A stretch of DNA of 39,665 nucleotides from Leptolyngbyaceae cyanobacterium RM1_406_9 (GTDB lineage: Bacteria > Cyanobacteriota > Cyanobacteriia > Elainellales > Elainellaceae): contig JAAUQZ010000013.1 in the NCBI GenBank assembly GCA_012033355.1, forward strand, positions 1-39,665, given 5' to 3'. Shown piece after piece: positions 18,805-26,365 of the stretch. Numbering within the stretch: position 1 is the stretch's first letter; each line of letters opens with the position of its first letter. Both the position numbers and the translations under genes were made by a program. Under the pieces are notes generated by a model. The model was not told where the DNA came from. It made no database searches and saw nothing but the letters and a program-made list of their open reading frames with translations.

Positions 18805-19319
18805 ATGGCGGTTTTGTACTGGTCGCTGGTCGCGCTAATGGTAGTCGGTGTGGTTGGGGCGGTTGTTCCAGGACTTCCTGGAACCAGCCTGGTGGTAGTG
18901 GCGATCGCCATCTGGGGCTTTGCTCAAGGATTTGCGGGACTGTGGATTCCAATCGCGGTCGCTATCACAGTCCTGCTGCTGAGCGTAGGCGTTGACTTGC
19001 TAGCAACCTACTGGGGCGCAAAAAAGCAGGAGCCAGCAAATGGGGTCAGATTGGAGCGATTGTGGGCTTGCTGCTGGGCTTCTTTGGGTTGCTGCCAGCA
19101 CTGCCATTTGGCGGCCCCTTGCTGGGGATTCTCATTGGCCCACTTGCGGGAGCCATTATTGGCGAATACCTCTATCGGAAAGACTTAACATTGGCGGTCA
19201 AAGCCGGAATTGGCATCGTAGTAGGGTCATTGATCGGCAACCTGATCCAGGCTCTGCTAGCGATCGCCGCTGTCGTAGTCTTCCTCGTCTCAACCTGGCC
19301 CCAAGTGCAAGCGTTTTAA
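18805..19319 (+). CDS. DUF456 membrane protein read through a -1 frameshift at A AAA AAG
   Basis: Frame 0 starts at ATG 18805 and encodes the first half of a DUF456 protein: VVGAVVPGLPGTSLVVVAIA and VGVDLLATYWGAKK. It then runs into unrelated sequence and stops at 19188. In the -1 frame the family continues without a gap from base 19026: AGASKWGQIGAIVGLLLGFF, LPALPFGGPLLGILIGPLAG, AIIGEYL, to TAA at 19317-19319. The joined protein is 171 residues with several helices, the usual DUF456 length. The junction GCA AAA AAG (19018-19026) contains A AAA AAG in the phase of a -1 slippery heptamer, as in E. coli dnaX. A single missing A in the run at 19020-19025 is the competing explanation. Function is unknown; the protein is probably in the plasma or thylakoid membrane. 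Confidence 0.8.
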
Positions 19320-19344
19320 GCAGAATAGCACTGACTTACGGGGT

Positions 19345-19381
19345 TAAGATCTGCGACTTCTGCGAGAAGTCGCAGATCTTA
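19345..19381. terminator. Perfect 17-bp stem hairpin between convergent genes
   Basis: TAAGATCTGCGACTTCT, loop GCG, then AGAAGTCGCAGATCTTA gives a perfect 17-bp stem. It sits between the 3' ends of the DUF456 gene and the convergent sugar kinase, suiting a bidirectional terminator. The core also resembles a dispersed cyanobacterial hairpin repeat (recollection). Confidence 0.65.
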
Positions 19382-19403
19382 GCGCTCACTTTTTGCTTAC
19401 TCC

Positions 19404-20432
19404 TCATCCCCCATCCACCAGCACTCTCAGAGCGACTTTCATCTCTTCAGCAGTGGTTGTGGCGGTGCCAAACTGCCGCACGACGATGCTGGCGGCCAGG
19501 TTGCCTAGAACGGCTGCTTCCCAGGGAGATGCACCGACGGTGAGGGCGATGGTTAGCGCGGCTGCTACGGTGTCTCCGGCTCCGGTTACGTCAAATACCT
19601 CGGTGCGATTAAAGGCGGGGATTGCAGAATAATTGCCATCGCGGTCAAACAGGCTCATTCCTTCTTCGCCTCTGGTAATCAGGATGTGCTGCGCCTGAGT
19701 TAAGGCTAAAAGATCACGTCCGGCTTGCTCAAGTGCTGGAGGAGAGGCGATCGCATATCCCACTGCGAGTTCTGCTTCTGGCAAGTTTGGAGTAAACAAG
19801 AAGGCTCCTGTGTAGCGGTGCAGTTCGGTTTGAGCGTCCACGATGGTTTGACCCTGAGACAGGGCCGCATCAATGACTGGCTGCGTCAAACCTCCATCGC
19901 CGTAGTCTGAGCAGACGATCGCCTGAGCAAACTTTGACTGCTGCTGAATGTATTCTGCTAGCTGAAGCTGTAAGTCGGCAGCAGGCAAGCTATCCGATTT
20001 GCGATCAATTCTTACAATCTGCTGCGTTACTGATTGACGGGCGTGACCAGAGATACGGGTTTTGGTGACGGTAGGGCGATCGCGGTCAACCAAAATCCCT
20101 TGCGTATCAACCCCGGCGGTTTCAAAAATTTGCCTCAGCGCTCTTCCCTGGTCATCTTTGCCGACTAGCCCAACGGCTTTGACCTGCGCTCCTAGCTTGG
20201 CCAAATTGTAAACTGCGTTGGCTCCCCCTCCTGGCACCTGTCGCGTCGTTTCATGCCGCAGGATTAAAACGGGAGCTTCTCGTGAAATTCGCTCTACTTG
20301 CCCCGTAAGGAATTCATCTAGGGTGAGGTCGCCGACGACTAAAACTTGCGATCGCCCAAAATTCTCCAAAAGTTGCCAGAGCCGATCGGCCGCAGATCGG
20401 AGTTGAGCAGTAAAGTCAGCTTCTAAAAACAT
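19404..20432 (-). CDS. RfaE1/HldA-type heptose-7-phosphate kinase (PfkB family)
   Basis: I use the ATG at 20432 (MFLEADFTAQLRSAADRLWQ), because upstream residues to 20504 are encoded by a HIP1-rich spacer. The PfkB fold is clear: VLVVGDLTLDEFLTGQVERI, the glycine motif VPGGGANAVYNLAKLGAQV, and the C-terminal FDVTGAGDTVAAAL with the GAGD anion hole and catalytic Asp. Order and spacing match the RfaE domain I kinase that phosphorylates D-glycero-D-manno-heptose 7-phosphate to the 1,7-bisphosphate for ADP-heptose/LPS core synthesis. The nucleotidyltransferase domain of bifunctional HldE is absent. Another sugar kinase of this clade is possible. Confidence 0.8.
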   Translation of the reverse strand: MFLEADFTAQLRSAADRLWQLLENFGRSQVLVVGDLTLDEFLTGQVERISREAPVLILRHETTRQVPGGGANAVYNLAKLGAQVKAVGLVGKDDQGRALRQIFETAGVDTQGILVDRDRPTVTKTRISGHARQSVTQQIVRIDRKSDSLPAADLQLQLAEYIQQQSKFAQAIVCSDYGDGGLTQPVIDAALSQGQTIVDAQTELHRYTGAFLFTPNLPEAELAVGYAIASPPALEQAGRDLLALTQAQHILITRGEEGMSLFDRDGNYSAIPAFNRTEVFDVTGAGDTVAAALTIALTVGASPWEAAVLGNLAASIVVRQFGTATTTAEEMKVALRVLVDGG

Positions 20433-20515
20433 AAGGCGGAGGACAGGAGGATTGAAAGAGTAGGGGCGATCGCCCCGATCATAGATGAATGGGGGCGATC
20501 GCATCCTCTCAATCT

Positions 20516-21733
20516 CTAATCACCTGACATCAGCGGCGCAAACATCTCTTTAGGGATTACACCGTGAATTCCCTTGACGATATCGACAACCTGAGAAACC
20601 TCAAAGTCGATTGCTGCACTGCCAAAGAGAAGCGCATCTGGCTTGGTCAAGCCATACTCTTCATTGGCGATTCGCAAATATTCACGCACGGACTTCTTCA
20701 TGGCTTCATCTAGATCTTCGTCCAGACCTACTGCAATCCATGCGTCCTCAGTTTCACCCATAGGCGTTTCTAGCGCCATGTCTTTGTGAACCGTGAGTTC
20801 AAACGTGGGCGTGAGAGAACACTCAATGGCAGTTAATGCGACCTCACCATTTCCTTGAGCGCAGTGAGGATCGCCTGAATAAAATAGTGCGCCGGGAACC
20901 TGAACAGGCAGATAGAGACTACTGCCAACGCCCAACAGCTTGATATCTATGTTGCCGCCATAAATGCCGGGAGGCACTGAGTTAACAGCATCCTCCGGAT
21001 CAGCGGGCACAACGCCCATAATTCCCATGAAGGGCTTCAGCGGAATGTCTAAGTTGGGTAGTCCATTGGCTGGCTTGAAGATACCAATATCATTTTCCCG
21101 GTCTAGAGGAATGACTTTGGTGTAAATCGGGGCATCGTTTTCAGGATATTCTCCTGGCAGTGAGCCTCTACCATGACGGTTAGAAATCACACCATAGGGT
21201 ACACGATAGTCAATGCTGACGGTTTTGATTTCCAGCACGTCTCCGGGTTCTGCTCCCTCTACATAGATTGGACCAGTGATGACGTGGGGTCCAGGGCCAG
21301 TCTTTTCAACTTCTGCTTTGATTTGCAACTGGTCAGGCAGAATGTCTGATTCGGCAATGCCGCCGCCTGTGAGAAATTCAACAGTGTCGCCCTGGTCAGC
21401 CAAAATGCCTTCGTGGGAAACGGTTTGCATGGTAATCAGATCGCCCGACTGCACCCGCAAAATTGGCTCACTGTCTGGCTTAAACAATTCTCCCCAAATC
21501 ACGTTCCCAAGAACAGACATCACTTCATGGGCTTGCCTTGCTGACGCTGGAGAGGGGAACACACCGCCTACCGTTGCCCACAGGGAAAGGGCGATCGCTG
21601 CGGTAATGCCTGCCGTCAACCTCAACCTGCGAAACCGTAAACTTCGCCCTCTAAACGTTTCAACGATCAGCCTAATACCTGAACGAATTTGATCTACAGG
21701 TTGCTCTAGCCGAAATCCTTGCTTTTTTCTCAC
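20516..21733 (-). CDS. Exported acetamidase/formamidase-family protein
   Basis: GTG 21733 is preferred as start because GAGGA lies 7 bases upstream. TTG 21769 in the same frame is the longer alternative. A basic leader of about 50 residues and the hydrophobic segment LTAGITAAIALSLWATVGGV, ending PSPASARQA, suggest export. The enzyme domain follows: EPILRVQSGDLITMQTVSHE, GPHVITGPIYVEGAEPGDVL, YGGNIDIKLLGVGSSLYLPV and the hallmark ALFYSGDPHCAQGNGEVALT. Family members hydrolyse formamide or acetamide to ammonia and the acid, usually in the cytoplasm. If exported, this copy would act on amides in the periplasm. The N-terminal extension of some 70 residues is unusual. Confidence 0.82.
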   Translation of the reverse strand: MRKKQGFRLEQPVDQIRSGIRLIVETFRGRSLRFRRLRLTAGITAAIALSLWATVGGVFPSPASARQAHEVMSVLGNVIWGELFKPDSEPILRVQSGDLITMQTVSHEGILADQGDTVEFLTGGGIAESDILPDQLQIKAEVEKTGPGPHVITGPIYVEGAEPGDVLEIKTVSIDYRVPYGVISNRHGRGSLPGEYPENDAPIYTKVIPLDRENDIGIFKPANGLPNLDIPLKPFMGIMGVVPADPEDAVNSVPPGIYGGNIDIKLLGVGSSLYLPVQVPGALFYSGDPHCAQGNGEVALTAIECSLTPTFELTVHKDMALETPMGETEDAWIAVGLDEDLDEAMKKSVREYLRIANEEYGLTKPDALLFGSAAIDFEVSQVVDIVKGIHGVIPKEMFAPLMSGD

Positions 21734-21866
21734 CTTTGTTTCCTCATTCGCTCCTACACCTGCATTCAAGGACTTCTGTCAGAGTTAGAACGCGTAAATC
21801 CTGAACCCGAAAGCTCCTTAAATCCCGGTAGACGTGATTTAGTGAACAGGTTTTCAGGGATGAATT

Positions 21867-21889
21867 TTGTAGCACAAGCTACAATTTTT
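21867..21889 (+). terminator. Hairpin with T-run in the leader region of the response regulator
   Basis: TTGTAGC-ACAA-GCTACAA is a perfect 7-bp stem followed by a T-run (21885-21889). On the plus strand it has rho-independent terminator form, yet no gene ends upstream on that strand. It could be a leader attenuator or protect from antisense transcription. The stem is short, so confidence is limited. Confidence 0.4.
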
Positions 21890-21996
21890 CGGTGCTATTT
21901 CAAAAACGTCACAGTAAAACCAGCCTTCCTTTTGTCAAAACGTATCCCATAACACAACGCATACTTAAAACTCAAGGGAATCTGAATCTTACGAGA

Positions 21997-22018
21997 TTCA
22001 CAGACTGTTTACAGATTA
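21997..22018 (+). promoter_or_regulatory. Tandem 11-bp direct repeats, possible OmpR/PhoB-type operator
   Basis: TTCACAGACTG is followed immediately by TTTACAGATTA, matching at 8 of 11 positions. Tandem direct repeats at exactly 11-bp spacing are the usual site for dimers of OmpR/PhoB-type regulators, and the adjacent gene encodes such a protein. Its closeness to the start (about 28 bp) suggests autoregulation, perhaps repression. This is inference. Confidence 0.4.
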
Positions 22019-22045
22019 CAAATAGCCCTGGATTCGGTTGTGCAT

Positions 22046-22720
22046 ATGCGAATTCTACTCGTCGAAGATGATGCGAGGCTGGGCGAGGCGCTTTCGGAAG
22101 CGCTGATTGACCAACGCTATGTTGTTGATGTTGCCAGGGATGGCGAGAAAGGGTGGCAGCAGGTCACAACATTGCCCTATGACTTGATTTTGCTGGATAT
22201 TACGCTGCCCAAGTTGGACGGCATGAGTTTGTGTCAACGTCTGCGAATTCAGGGGTATCACCAACCGCTGATGATGCTGACGGCCCGTGATACTAGTGCT
22301 GACAAAATTGCTGGGCTGGATGCGGGAGCCGATGACTATATGGTGAAGCCGTTTGACCTGCCGGAACTGCTGGCGCGAGTTCGAGCGCTGTTGCGGCGCG
22401 GTGGTTCTGGTTCGTCTCCAGGAATGCAGTGGGGCAGCTTACGGCTTAATTCCAGTACGTATGAGGTGCAGTATGGCGATCGCCCTCTCCGCCTTACTCC
22501 CAAAGAGTTTTCCATTCTAGAATTGCTCGTTCGCAATGGTCGCCGCGTGCTCAGCCGGGCTGCTGTAATTGAGCATATCTGGTCTTTGCAGGACCCCCCT
22601 GAAGAAGACGCGGTTAAGGCCCATATCAAAAGTTTGCGCCAAAAGCTCAGAGCCTCTGGTGCCCCTGAAGATCTGATTGAAACGGTGCATGGATTAGGAT
22701 ATCGGCTAAAGCAAATTTAG
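22046..22720 (+). CDS. OmpR/PhoB-family response regulator (no adjacent kinase)
   Basis: From ATG 22046 the protein is 224 residues; GTG 22040 would add two. The receiver domain has the acidic pair in MRILLVEDDA, phosphoacceptor Asp51 in LILLDITLP, Thr in MLTARD, and Lys in DYMVKPF. The output domain is a winged helix: LRLTPKEFSILELLVRNGRR, VLSRAAVIEHIW, and VKAHIKSLRQKL followed by TVHGLGYRL. It is a DNA-binding activator or repressor switched by phosphorylation. No histidine kinase is encoded next to it, so its partner lies elsewhere. The 3' end overlaps the convergent recD2 fragment by 15 bp. Confidence 0.92.
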   Translation: MRILLVEDDARLGEALSEALIDQRYVVDVARDGEKGWQQVTTLPYDLILLDITLPKLDGMSLCQRLRIQGYHQPLMMLTARDTSADKIAGLDAGADDYMVKPFDLPELLARVRALLRRGGSGSSPGMQWGSLRLNSSTYEVQYGDRPLRLTPKEFSILELLVRNGRRVLSRAAVIEHIWSLQDPPEEDAVKAHIKSLRQKLRASGAPEDLIETVHGLGYRLKQI

Positions 22721-23914
22721 CCGCTTTTCGAGTAGAGTATAACGCTGTTGGTCTTTGACCTGTCGAACGGCAAGGGCGATCGCCTTTTGTGGCCCCACCA
22801 AAATCGCTAGTTTTTTGGCACGAGTTAGTCCGGTGTAGATCAGATTGCGGCTGAGCATTAGGTAGTGCTGCATATAGAGCGGTAAAATTACCACCGAATA
22901 CTCACTTCCCTGACTTTTGTGGATGGTAACTGCCCAGGCAAGGGTAATTTCATTCAGGTCGGCGTAGTCATAACTCACTAACTTGTCTGCAAACTGCACA
23001 CTCACTTCCTGCTCTTCCGGGTCAACTGTTGCAATTACGCCCAAATCACCGTTGAAGACTTCACGGTCGTAGTCATTTACCTTTTGAATGATGCGATCGC
23101 CTACCCGCAACACCATTCCCCCTCGCTCAATCTGCGCTTTTGCGGCACTGGGTGGATTAATCAACGCTTGCAATACTCCATTCAAATTGCGCGTCCCAAT
23201 CTCCCCTCGCGTCATCGGACATAGCACCTGCACCTCTCGCGCCACCTCAAACCCCAGTTGTGGAATCAAGTCATTAATCAGATCGCGGATTGCTTGAATT
23301 CCATCCGGTGGCTCTGGTGCGCCCAGCCACAGACAGTCTGATGCAGGCGTATCAGAAACAGGTTCTAACCTGGGAAACTGTCCCTGGTTAATCCGGTGGG
23401 CGTTACTCACAATCTGGCTAGTCTGAGCCTGACGAAAAACTTGTGTCAGCCGCACCACTGGAATTTTTTCTGACGCAATCAGGTCTTGCAAAACCGCTCC
23501 TGGCCCGACGCTGGGCAACTGGTCAATATCTCCTACCAGTAACAGTTGAGCATCCAGAGGAACCGCTTTGAAAAGTGAGTTTGCCAAAAATAAATCCAGC
23601 ATAGAGGCTTCATCTACCACGATCGCCTGTGCAGGAATCGGATACTCCTGGTCGCGCTTAAACTTCATCGTTTTAGGGTCAAACTCTAGCAAACGGTGAA
23701 TTGTTTTAGCAGGTTGTCCGGTCATTTCACTTAACCGTTGAGCGGCTCGTCCCGTAGGGGAAGCCAGGGCGATCGCCTTCCCCATTGCTCGCCACAGCGC
23801 CACAATCGTGCGAGTGGTAAACGTTTTACCGCAGCCCGGCCCACCCGTGAGAATGAGGACTCGCTGACTAGCCGCCATTTCAACCGCATGACGCTGCTGC
23901 TCTGAAAGCTGCAA
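22706..23914 (-). CDS. RecD2-like DNA helicase, C-terminal motor part (separated by frameshift)
   Basis: 402 residues holding the whole superfamily 1B motor. Walker A is GGPGCGKT at 24-31 after SQRVLILT. Motif II is VVDEASM, motif III is LLVGDIDQLPSVGPG, and the C-terminal motifs are TIHKSQGSEYSVVILPLY and LIYTGLTRAKK. It should unwind DNA 5'-3' in repair. The only usable start is TTG at 23914. The first residues (QLSEQQRHAVEMAASQ) continue exactly where the next frame upstream breaks off, so this and 23917-25038 were one gene. One missing A in the run AAAAA just before the TAG explains the split. Confidence 0.88.
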   Translation of the reverse strand: MQLSEQQRHAVEMAASQRVLILTGGPGCGKTFTTRTIVALWRAMGKAIALASPTGRAAQRLSEMTGQPAKTIHRLLEFDPKTMKFKRDQEYPIPAQAIVVDEASMLDLFLANSLFKAVPLDAQLLLVGDIDQLPSVGPGAVLQDLIASEKIPVVRLTQVFRQAQTSQIVSNAHRINQGQFPRLEPVSDTPASDCLWLGAPEPPDGIQAIRDLINDLIPQLGFEVAREVQVLCPMTRGEIGTRNLNGVLQALINPPSAAKAQIERGGMVLRVGDRIIQKVNDYDREVFNGDLGVIATVDPEEQEVSVQFADKLVSYDYADLNEITLAWAVTIHKSQGSEYSVVILPLYMQHYLMLSRNLIYTGLTRAKKLAILVGPQKAIALAVRQVKDQQRYTLLEKRLNLL

Positions 23915-23916
23915 TC

Positions 23917-25038
23917 CTATTTTTCAGTGAAGCGATCGATCCAGCGCTGCACTCGCGGCAGGTCTACGCTTAGGGGTTGACTGAGTAACTGTTGCGATCG
24001 CTCTGCCAGTTTCTTCTCCGCCCCATAAAAAGCAGGCGCATAATAAACCCGTGTGTCGGTTTCGGGTATTGCTTCCTCGACCAGTTCTCCATCACTCACC
24101 ATCTGTTGCATGATCGAGGCTACCTGTGTCGGTTCAGGGCGGTGATCGGCAATTTCAAGCCGTTTCACCACTCGACTCACCAACTCATCTTGGGGTAAGA
24201 AACAGTGTCCTTCTTCAGAGGCTTCGGTTAACACATGAAGCGTACCGCTGCGATAGCGAAACTCAGAATCAGGGGCGATGCCTAAGTTGCGGGCGATCGC
24301 ATCTGCCGTAACAAAGCCGATGCCATATACATCCGTTGCTAACTGGTAAGGATTGCGCGTTACCGTGGCGATCGACTCATCCCCATACTGCTTGTAAATT
24401 TTGACAGCGTAGGTGGTCGAAACCCCGTGACCTTGCAGAAACAGCATCACTTCCTTAATGGCTTTCTGCGTCACCCAAGCCGCTTGAATTAACTTCACTC
24501 GCTTTTTGGCAATCCCCGGCACCTCCACCAAACGATCAATCTGGTGTTCAATCACCTCCAGCGTTTCTAGCCCAAAGTGCGCCACAATCCGCTTGGCCGT
24601 CACTGGCCCGACTCCTTTGATCAATCCACTGCCCAAATACTTTTCGATTCCAGTTAAGGAGGCGGGTTTAGTCTCCCGATATTGAACCACCTGAAACTGT
24701 TGTCCATATTTAGGATGTTCTCGCCAGGTGCCGTGAAGCTGTAAGGTTTGCCCTGCCTGAATGTTGGCAAAATTGCCGACAATCGTGACTAACTCACTGG
24801 TACGAGGTGCCTTCAGCCGCGCCACCGTATAGCCCGACTCCTCAGAATGATAGGTCAACCGCTCCACCACCCCTTGCAATGGCTCAATCTGAGACGAAGC
24901 GAGAGAATTGCTCGGTGGCTCAGAAGCGGAGTTCCCTGCTACTTGATAGTTTCCAGATGAATTCGACACAGCAATTGTTGAAGGCAACTCTCTCTCAGTG
25001 TAGTGCAGCAGAAATAGAGCGCGATCGCCCCTCCTCAT
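23917..25038 (-). CDS. RecD2-like DNA helicase, N-terminal part (separated by frameshift)
   Basis: 373 residues with the RecD2-specific N-terminus: an OB-like region (LQGVVERLTYHSEESGYTVA, QLHGTWREHPKYGQQFQVVQ) and then tandem helix-hairpin-helix elements (GLIKGVGPVTAKRIVAHFG, VEVPGIAKKRVKLIQAAW, NPYQLATDVYGIGFVTADAI). It ends DLPRVQRWIDRFTEK-stop, directly before the motor fragment. Without the motor it has no helicase activity. ATG 25038 lies inside a 45-bp dispersed repeat. The real start may therefore be GTG 24969 or another codon nearer QIEPLQGVVERL. Confidence 0.85.
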   Translation of the reverse strand: MRRGDRALFLLHYTERELPSTIAVSNSSGNYQVAGNSASEPPSNSLASSQIEPLQGVVERLTYHSEESGYTVARLKAPRTSELVTIVGNFANIQAGQTLQLHGTWREHPKYGQQFQVVQYRETKPASLTGIEKYLGSGLIKGVGPVTAKRIVAHFGLETLEVIEHQIDRLVEVPGIAKKRVKLIQAAWVTQKAIKEVMLFLQGHGVSTTYAVKIYKQYGDESIATVTRNPYQLATDVYGIGFVTADAIARNLGIAPDSEFRYRSGTLHVLTEASEEGHCFLPQDELVSRVVKRLEIADHRPEPTQVASIMQQMVSDGELVEEAIPETDTRVYYAPAFYGAEKKLAERSQQLLSQPLSVDLPRVQRWIDRFTEK

Positions 25039-25065
25039 CTGAATTGAGAAAAGGCGATCGCTCCT
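25021..25065. repeat. 45-bp HIP1-ended direct repeat, copy 1
   Basis: The repeat begins GCGATCGCC and ends GGCGATCGC plus TCCT, so its ends are themselves inverted repeats. The middle has CTCATCTGAATTGAG, also partly self-complementary. Copy 2 at 26282-26326 matches 43 of 45 bases in the same orientation. The two copies bracket two toxin-antitoxin modules. Confidence 0.8.
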
Positions 25066-25142
25066 CTATAACTAAGGGTTTACAGCCATTAATCGCTCTA
25101 TAATTGGTTCATTACGTTAACTTTGTACCCGAAAGAGTTTTT

Positions 25143-25397
25143 ATGAGAGTCAAAGGCATTAAGCGTGGACAAACCATTGAACTTTTAGAAACGCTCACTA
25201 GTATTCCTGATGGCATGGAGGTTGAAATTGATATTTCTGAAGCTCAAGCTATGGATCAGGACAATCGATGGGCAAGTCTAGAAGGTATTTTAGGAAGCTG
25301 GAAGAATGATGCTGAGATTGAAACACTCTTCGCCGAAATTGATCGGGAACGGCACGTTGATCTTGGCAATCCTATAAACTTTAGTGATACAGACTGA
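25143..25397 (+). CDS. AF2212/DUF104-like antitoxin
   Basis: 84 residues from ATG 25143 (MRVKGIKRGQTIELLETLTS); TTG 25104 is a longer but weaker start. The opening beta-hairpin pattern, VKGIKRGQTIELLE then IPDGMEVEIDI, is the short swapped-hairpin AbrB/AF2212-type DNA-binding antitoxin seen beside PIN toxins. The C-terminal half (WASLEGILGSWKNDAEIETL) should wrap the toxin. A PIN-domain frame begins 16 bp downstream but is cut short, so this antitoxin has lost a functional partner. Confidence 0.65.
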   Translation: MRVKGIKRGQTIELLETLTSIPDGMEVEIDISEAQAMDQDNRWASLEGILGSWKNDAEIETLFAEIDRERHVDLGNPINFSDTD

Positions 25398-25412
25398 AGC
25401 GCTTTAATCCTC

Positions 25413-25523
25413 GTGTATTTATTAGATACCAACATCTGCATCGCTCTAATTCAAGCTAATCCTGAAGTGATCCGCAAATTTAATCGCAAGCGTGAAGACT
25501 GCTATCTTTCCGCCTTAGTTTGA
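25413..25523 (+). pseudogene. VapC-type PIN-domain toxin, N-terminal stub
   Basis: A GTG start 16 bp after the antitoxin gives 36 residues: VYLLDTNICIALIQANPEV, then RKFNRKREDCYLSALV and stop. The LLDTNICI strand with the first catalytic Asp is characteristic of VapC PIN ribonucleases, which are normally about 130 residues. The remaining three acidic residues are missing. The stub ends one base before the stop codon of the oppositely oriented vapC at 25525, so a deletion or insertion junction lies here. Confidence 0.7.
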
Positions 25524-25524
25524 G

Positions 25525-25920
25525 TCAGGTGAAAGGGTTGAATAGTGCGACACCACAATCTTCAAAGTCACGGGTATTTCGTGTCACCAAAGTAAGTTGA
25601 TGAATCTGGGCAGTTGCAGCAATTAATATATCTGCTTGAGAGCGAGTTTTTTCCTGGATTCGTAAATGTCCGCGTAATTCGCCAGAACGCTTTGCAATTT
25701 CGACAGTGATAGGAATAATACGACAATAATTTGTAAGAAATCCCTCAAACCAAGCTTGAATTCTAGCGTTAGGTTTTGAAGCTAAGCCATAAATAATTTC
25801 TTCTAGGGTAACGGCGCTTAGTGTGATGGAGGAAATTCCTGCACTCCATCTCAACACGCTCGGATTAGGCTGAAGTCGTGCCAGTTCGCTAATAATATTG
25901 GTGTCACATAGAAGTGTCAT
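25525..25920 (-). CDS. VapC-type PIN-domain ribonuclease toxin
   Basis: 131 residues from ATG 25920. The upstream extension of that frame overlaps the antitoxin and is not coding. The PIN fold is complete: first Asp in MTLLCDTNIISELARL, Glu in LSAVTLEEIIYGLA, third acidic site in RSQADILIAATA, and LTLVTRNTRDFEDCGVAL with the last Asp. Such toxins cleave tRNA or rRNA when freed from antitoxin. Its start overlaps the antitoxin gene by 17 bp, which is typical translational coupling. Confidence 0.9.
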   Translation of the reverse strand: MTLLCDTNIISELARLQPNPSVLRWSAGISSITLSAVTLEEIIYGLASKPNARIQAWFEGFLTNYCRIIPITVEIAKRSGELRGHLRIQEKTRSQADILIAATAQIHQLTLVTRNTRDFEDCGVALFNPFT

Positions 25921-26191
25921 AAAGATTTTCAGCAAAAACATTTGAACGATCTTGACGAGGAGAAACCTCAAGTAAATAATTTTCTTCCTCACAAAGCTGA
26001 TGGAGTTCAGCAAATGCGTCAGCCAGAGATTGTTTTTGTTGCTGCTGCCAGACCAAAAACTTTTGAAATGTCTCAGGCTCAATGACTGCTGCTACAAGCT
26101 GGTCTTGCTTGTAGATTAGCTGAGGTTCTTCAATCGCAGCATTGAGGAGTTTTGGGAAGTTCTGCTGTGCTTCTTCAAGTTTCCAAGCCAT
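25904..26191 (-). CDS. Phd/YefM-family antitoxin
   Basis: 95 residues, starting MAWKLEEAQQNFPKLLNAAI, with the Phd N-terminal pattern of a short strand, a helix with a Leu heptad, then PQLIYKQDQLVAAVIEPETF, the typical repressor core. The C-terminal approximately 40 residues (ADAFAELHQLCEEENYLLEV) should neutralise VapC. It lies upstream of and overlaps the vapC gene at 25525-25920; antitoxin-first order implies autoregulation by the complex. Confidence 0.85.
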   Translation of the reverse strand: MAWKLEEAQQNFPKLLNAAIEEPQLIYKQDQLVAAVIEPETFQKFLVWQQQQKQSLADAFAELHQLCEEENYLLEVSPRQDRSNVFAENLYDTSM

Positions 26192-26281
26192 CTGGAATTA
26201 CCTCTTGAGCTAAAAATCAATTCAAACTGGTTCAATCCTGCTCAAATTGTAAGCTATTCCCTTTGCCATGAACTTTTGAAA

Positions 26282-26326
26282 GCGATCGCCCCTCCTCATC
26301 TGAGTTGAGAAAAGGCGATCGCCCCT
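26282..26326. repeat. 45-bp HIP1-ended direct repeat, copy 2
   Basis: This copy is in the same orientation as 25021-25065 and differs at two positions (GAGTTGAG for GAATTGAG, and CCCCT for CTCCT at the end). It is intergenic and marks the right edge of the toxin-antitoxin insert. Confidence 0.8.
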
Positions 26327-26365
26327 TTCGTCCGATTGTTTGACTCACGCCTGCCGGGTTTGAGC

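Larger units (their letters stand above)
21734..22045. other. Divergent regulatory region, formamidase / response regulator
   Basis: 312 bp. It contains a hairpin with a T-run (21867-21889) and a pair of 11-bp direct repeats (21997-22018), both listed separately, within AT-rich DNA. Promoters for both divergent genes must be here. The reading frame crossing it on the plus strand has no coding character. Confidence 0.45.

Noticed and set aside
19040-19543. 167-residue plus-strand frame overlapping the DUF456 gene
   Set aside because: It is the third frame over the frameshifted DUF456 gene and the 19345-19381 hairpin; the sequence has no family resemblance.
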